Assembly (NCBI GenBank): GCA_035717845.1
Contig: DASTIC010000370.1
Span: forward strand, 1 to 15,274
Source of the DNA: DASSUW01 sp035717845
Lineage (GTDB): Bacteria; Actinomycetota; Thermoleophilia; Solirubrobacterales; Solirubrobacteraceae
Length of the DNA: 15,274 nt
Reading direction: 5' to 3'
Shown here: positions 14,334 to 15,274 of the stretch, one piece after another
How positions within the stretch are numbered: the stretch's first letter is position 1
Layout: each line of letters opens with the position of its first letter
Position numbers and translations under genes: made by a program
The notes under the pieces: generated by a model
Seen by the model: the letters and a program-made list of their open reading frames with translations, nothing else
What the model was told of the DNA's origin: nothing
Databases searched by the model: none

Positions 14334-15074
14334 TCAGGCCGCCGCGAGCTGGAGGCGCAGGACGGCTTCGCGCAGGATGCGCGAGACCTGCATCTGCGAG
14401 AGGCCGACCCGTTCGGCGATCTCGCGCTGGAGCAGGTCCTCACCGATGCGCAGCCGCACCACCTCCCAGTCGCGCTCGCTGAGCGCCGCCCCGGCGAGCT
14501 GCTCGAGCAGGACGGTCTGCTCGGCGCCGCGCAGGCCGTCGTCCAGCCTGCCGATGTGGTCGCCCAGCGTGAGGGCGCCGTCGTCCGGGCCGTCGTGCGC
14601 CGGCCGGTCGAGCGACTCGCAGCGGTAGGCGAGCGTCGCCTCCCGGGCCTCGAGCACCTGCTCGGCGGTCAGCCCGGTCGCCTCGGCGACCTCCGCGGTC
14701 GAGGGGGTGCGGCCCAGCTCCCCCAGCTGCGTCTTGATCGCGTGCTCGACGACCGTGGAGTTGTCGCGGATGTCGCGTGGGACGCGCAGCATCCAGGTGC
14801 GGTCGCGGAAGTGGCGCTTGAGCTCGCCGAGGATGGTCGGGACCGCGAACGTGCTGAACGCTGTGCGGCGCGAGGGATCGAAGCGGTCTACCGCCTTGAC
14901 GAGCCCGAGCCTCGCGACCTGCTCCAGGTCCTCGAGCGGCTCGCTCGTGCGCTTGTAGCGGCGGGCGAGCGCCTCGGCCAGTCGCACGTACCGCTCGACC
15001 AGGATCTCGCGCGCCTCCGCGTCGCCGTCCGCCTTCAGCGTCCACAGCCGTGCCTCATCGGCCCTCAGGAGCAT
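14334..15074 (-). CDS. SigB/SigF/SigG-type RNA polymerase sigma factor
   Basis: 246 residues from ATG 15074. Region 2 (about 20-92) has the core-binding and -10 recognition block: DLEQVARLGLVKAVDRFDP (49-67), TAFSTFAVPTILGELKRHFR (71-90) and DRTWMLRVPR (91-100). Region 3 covers about 105-175 (GRTPSTAEVAEATGL). Region 4 covers about 195-245, with the helix-turn-helix QREIAERVGLSQMQVSRILR (216-235). This is the order and size of the stress/sporulation group controlled by RsbW-type anti-sigma kinases. The gene heads an apparent operon with cheB and cheR-PAS. No Shine-Dalgarno precedes the ATG, so a leaderless transcript is possible. No sequence matching the common SigB promoter (GTTT, about 15 bases, GGGTA) was found before it. 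Which kinase controls it is unknown. Confidence 0.93.
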   Translation of the reverse strand: MLLRADEARLWTLKADGDAEAREILVERYVRLAEALARRYKRTSEPLEDLEQVARLGLVKAVDRFDPSRRTAFSTFAVPTILGELKRHFRDRTWMLRVPRDIRDNSTVVEHAIKTQLGELGRTPSTAEVAEATGLTAEQVLEAREATLAYRCESLDRPAHDGPDDGALTLGDHIGRLDDGLRGAEQTVLLEQLAGAALSERDWEVVRLRIGEDLLQREIAERVGLSQMQVSRILREAVLRLQLAAA

Positions 15075-15179
15075 CCAGGCGAGTATTGGTGCAGTCGCCT
15101 CCGATCACGCATGCACTTGTCGGCGGGCTGACCGTAGTGATCGCGCATGGCGTGCGGGCGCTCGGGTAGGGAGAGGGTC
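15075..15179. promoter_or_regulatory. Divergent promoter region with a spaced dyad
   Basis: 105 bases between the sigma factor and the rightward gene. CGATCAC (15102-15108) and GTGATCG (15137-15143) form a 7-base inverted repeat 28 bases apart, a possible operator. GGGAGAGGG (15169-15177) is the Shine-Dalgarno of the rightward gene. No -10/-35 pair could be named with confidence. Confidence 0.4.
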
Positions 15180-15274
15180 ATGGAGATCCCGTCGACCCCC
15201 GTGACGCCCGACCAGCCGATCGTTCCCGACGAGCCGGTGACCCCCGCCGACCCGACGCCCGCTCGCGAGGCCCC
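15180..15274 (+). CDS. Start of a proline-rich protein (cut by window edge)
   Basis: ATG 15180 follows a purine-rich GGGAGAGGG by two to five bases. The 31 full codons visible give a low-complexity sequence rich in Pro, Thr and Asp, opening MEIPSTPVTPDQPIVPDEPV. Codons end almost always in G or C. No family can be named from this part; a disordered N-terminus of a longer or small acidic protein is likely. No signal peptide is seen. Confidence 0.55.
   Translation, partial: MEIPSTPVTPDQPIVPDEPVTPADPTPAREA

Overview
This is a very GC-rich, gene-dense stretch of a bacterial chromosome. The overall gene set points to a non-phototrophic actinobacterium: an animal-length transketolase next to an actinobacterial-type transaldolase, a stand-alone LigD polymerase domain, a SigB/F/G-type sigma factor with HATPase and SpoIIE partners, GTG starts and 4-base stop/start overlaps. 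My best guess is a soil member of the Thermoleophilia (Solirubrobacterales). That placement is inference from gene style; no rRNA or marker gene is present.

Layout, left to right. (1) 1-492 is the wreck of a GT4 glycosyltransferase, broken in frame twice and missing its catalytic core. (2) 505-3266 is a two-gene unit: a membrane PAS-PAS-GAF-SpoIIE phosphatase and a small protein resembling universal stress proteins. (3) 3241-3786 (minus) is an unrecognised, possibly SRPBCC-fold protein. Its start codon overlaps head-on with the next unit at one CATG. (4) 3785-5517 is a tightly coupled pair: a methyltransferase of the plant/archaeal VTE3 (MPBQ/MSBQ methyltransferase) type and a UbiA enzyme of the homogentisate phytyltransferase type. 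Together they look like the prenylation and ring-methylation steps of tocopherol/plastoquinone synthesis, which is unexpected here and is the main find. (5) 5518-5908 holds one doubtful small ORF. (6) 5909-8867 is a transaldolase-transketolase operon (non-oxidative pentose phosphate pathway). (7) 8868-9132 is a non-coding gap filled by a long imperfect inverted repeat with nested and tandem hairpins.

(8) 9133-10646 (minus) reads as one unit: an RsbW-like HATPase, a stand-alone NHEJ polymerase (PolDom), and a 58-residue zinc-ribbon protein that is easy to miss. (9) 10755-11759 is a divergent Crp/Fnr-type regulator with a coiled-coil tail. (10) 11784-15074 (minus) is an operon of a SigB-type sigma factor, a CheB methylesterase and a CheR-PAS protein with a long heptad coil. 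(11) At the right edge a proline-rich protein starts at 15180 and runs out of the window.

Signalling dominates: a SpoIIE phosphatase, an anti-sigma-type kinase and a sigma factor are classic partner-switching parts, but they lie in three units and no STAS antagonist is visible. CheB and CheR appear without receptors or CheA, so they probably act outside chemotaxis. The metabolic genes (prenylquinone pair, tal-tkt) sit between these signalling units.
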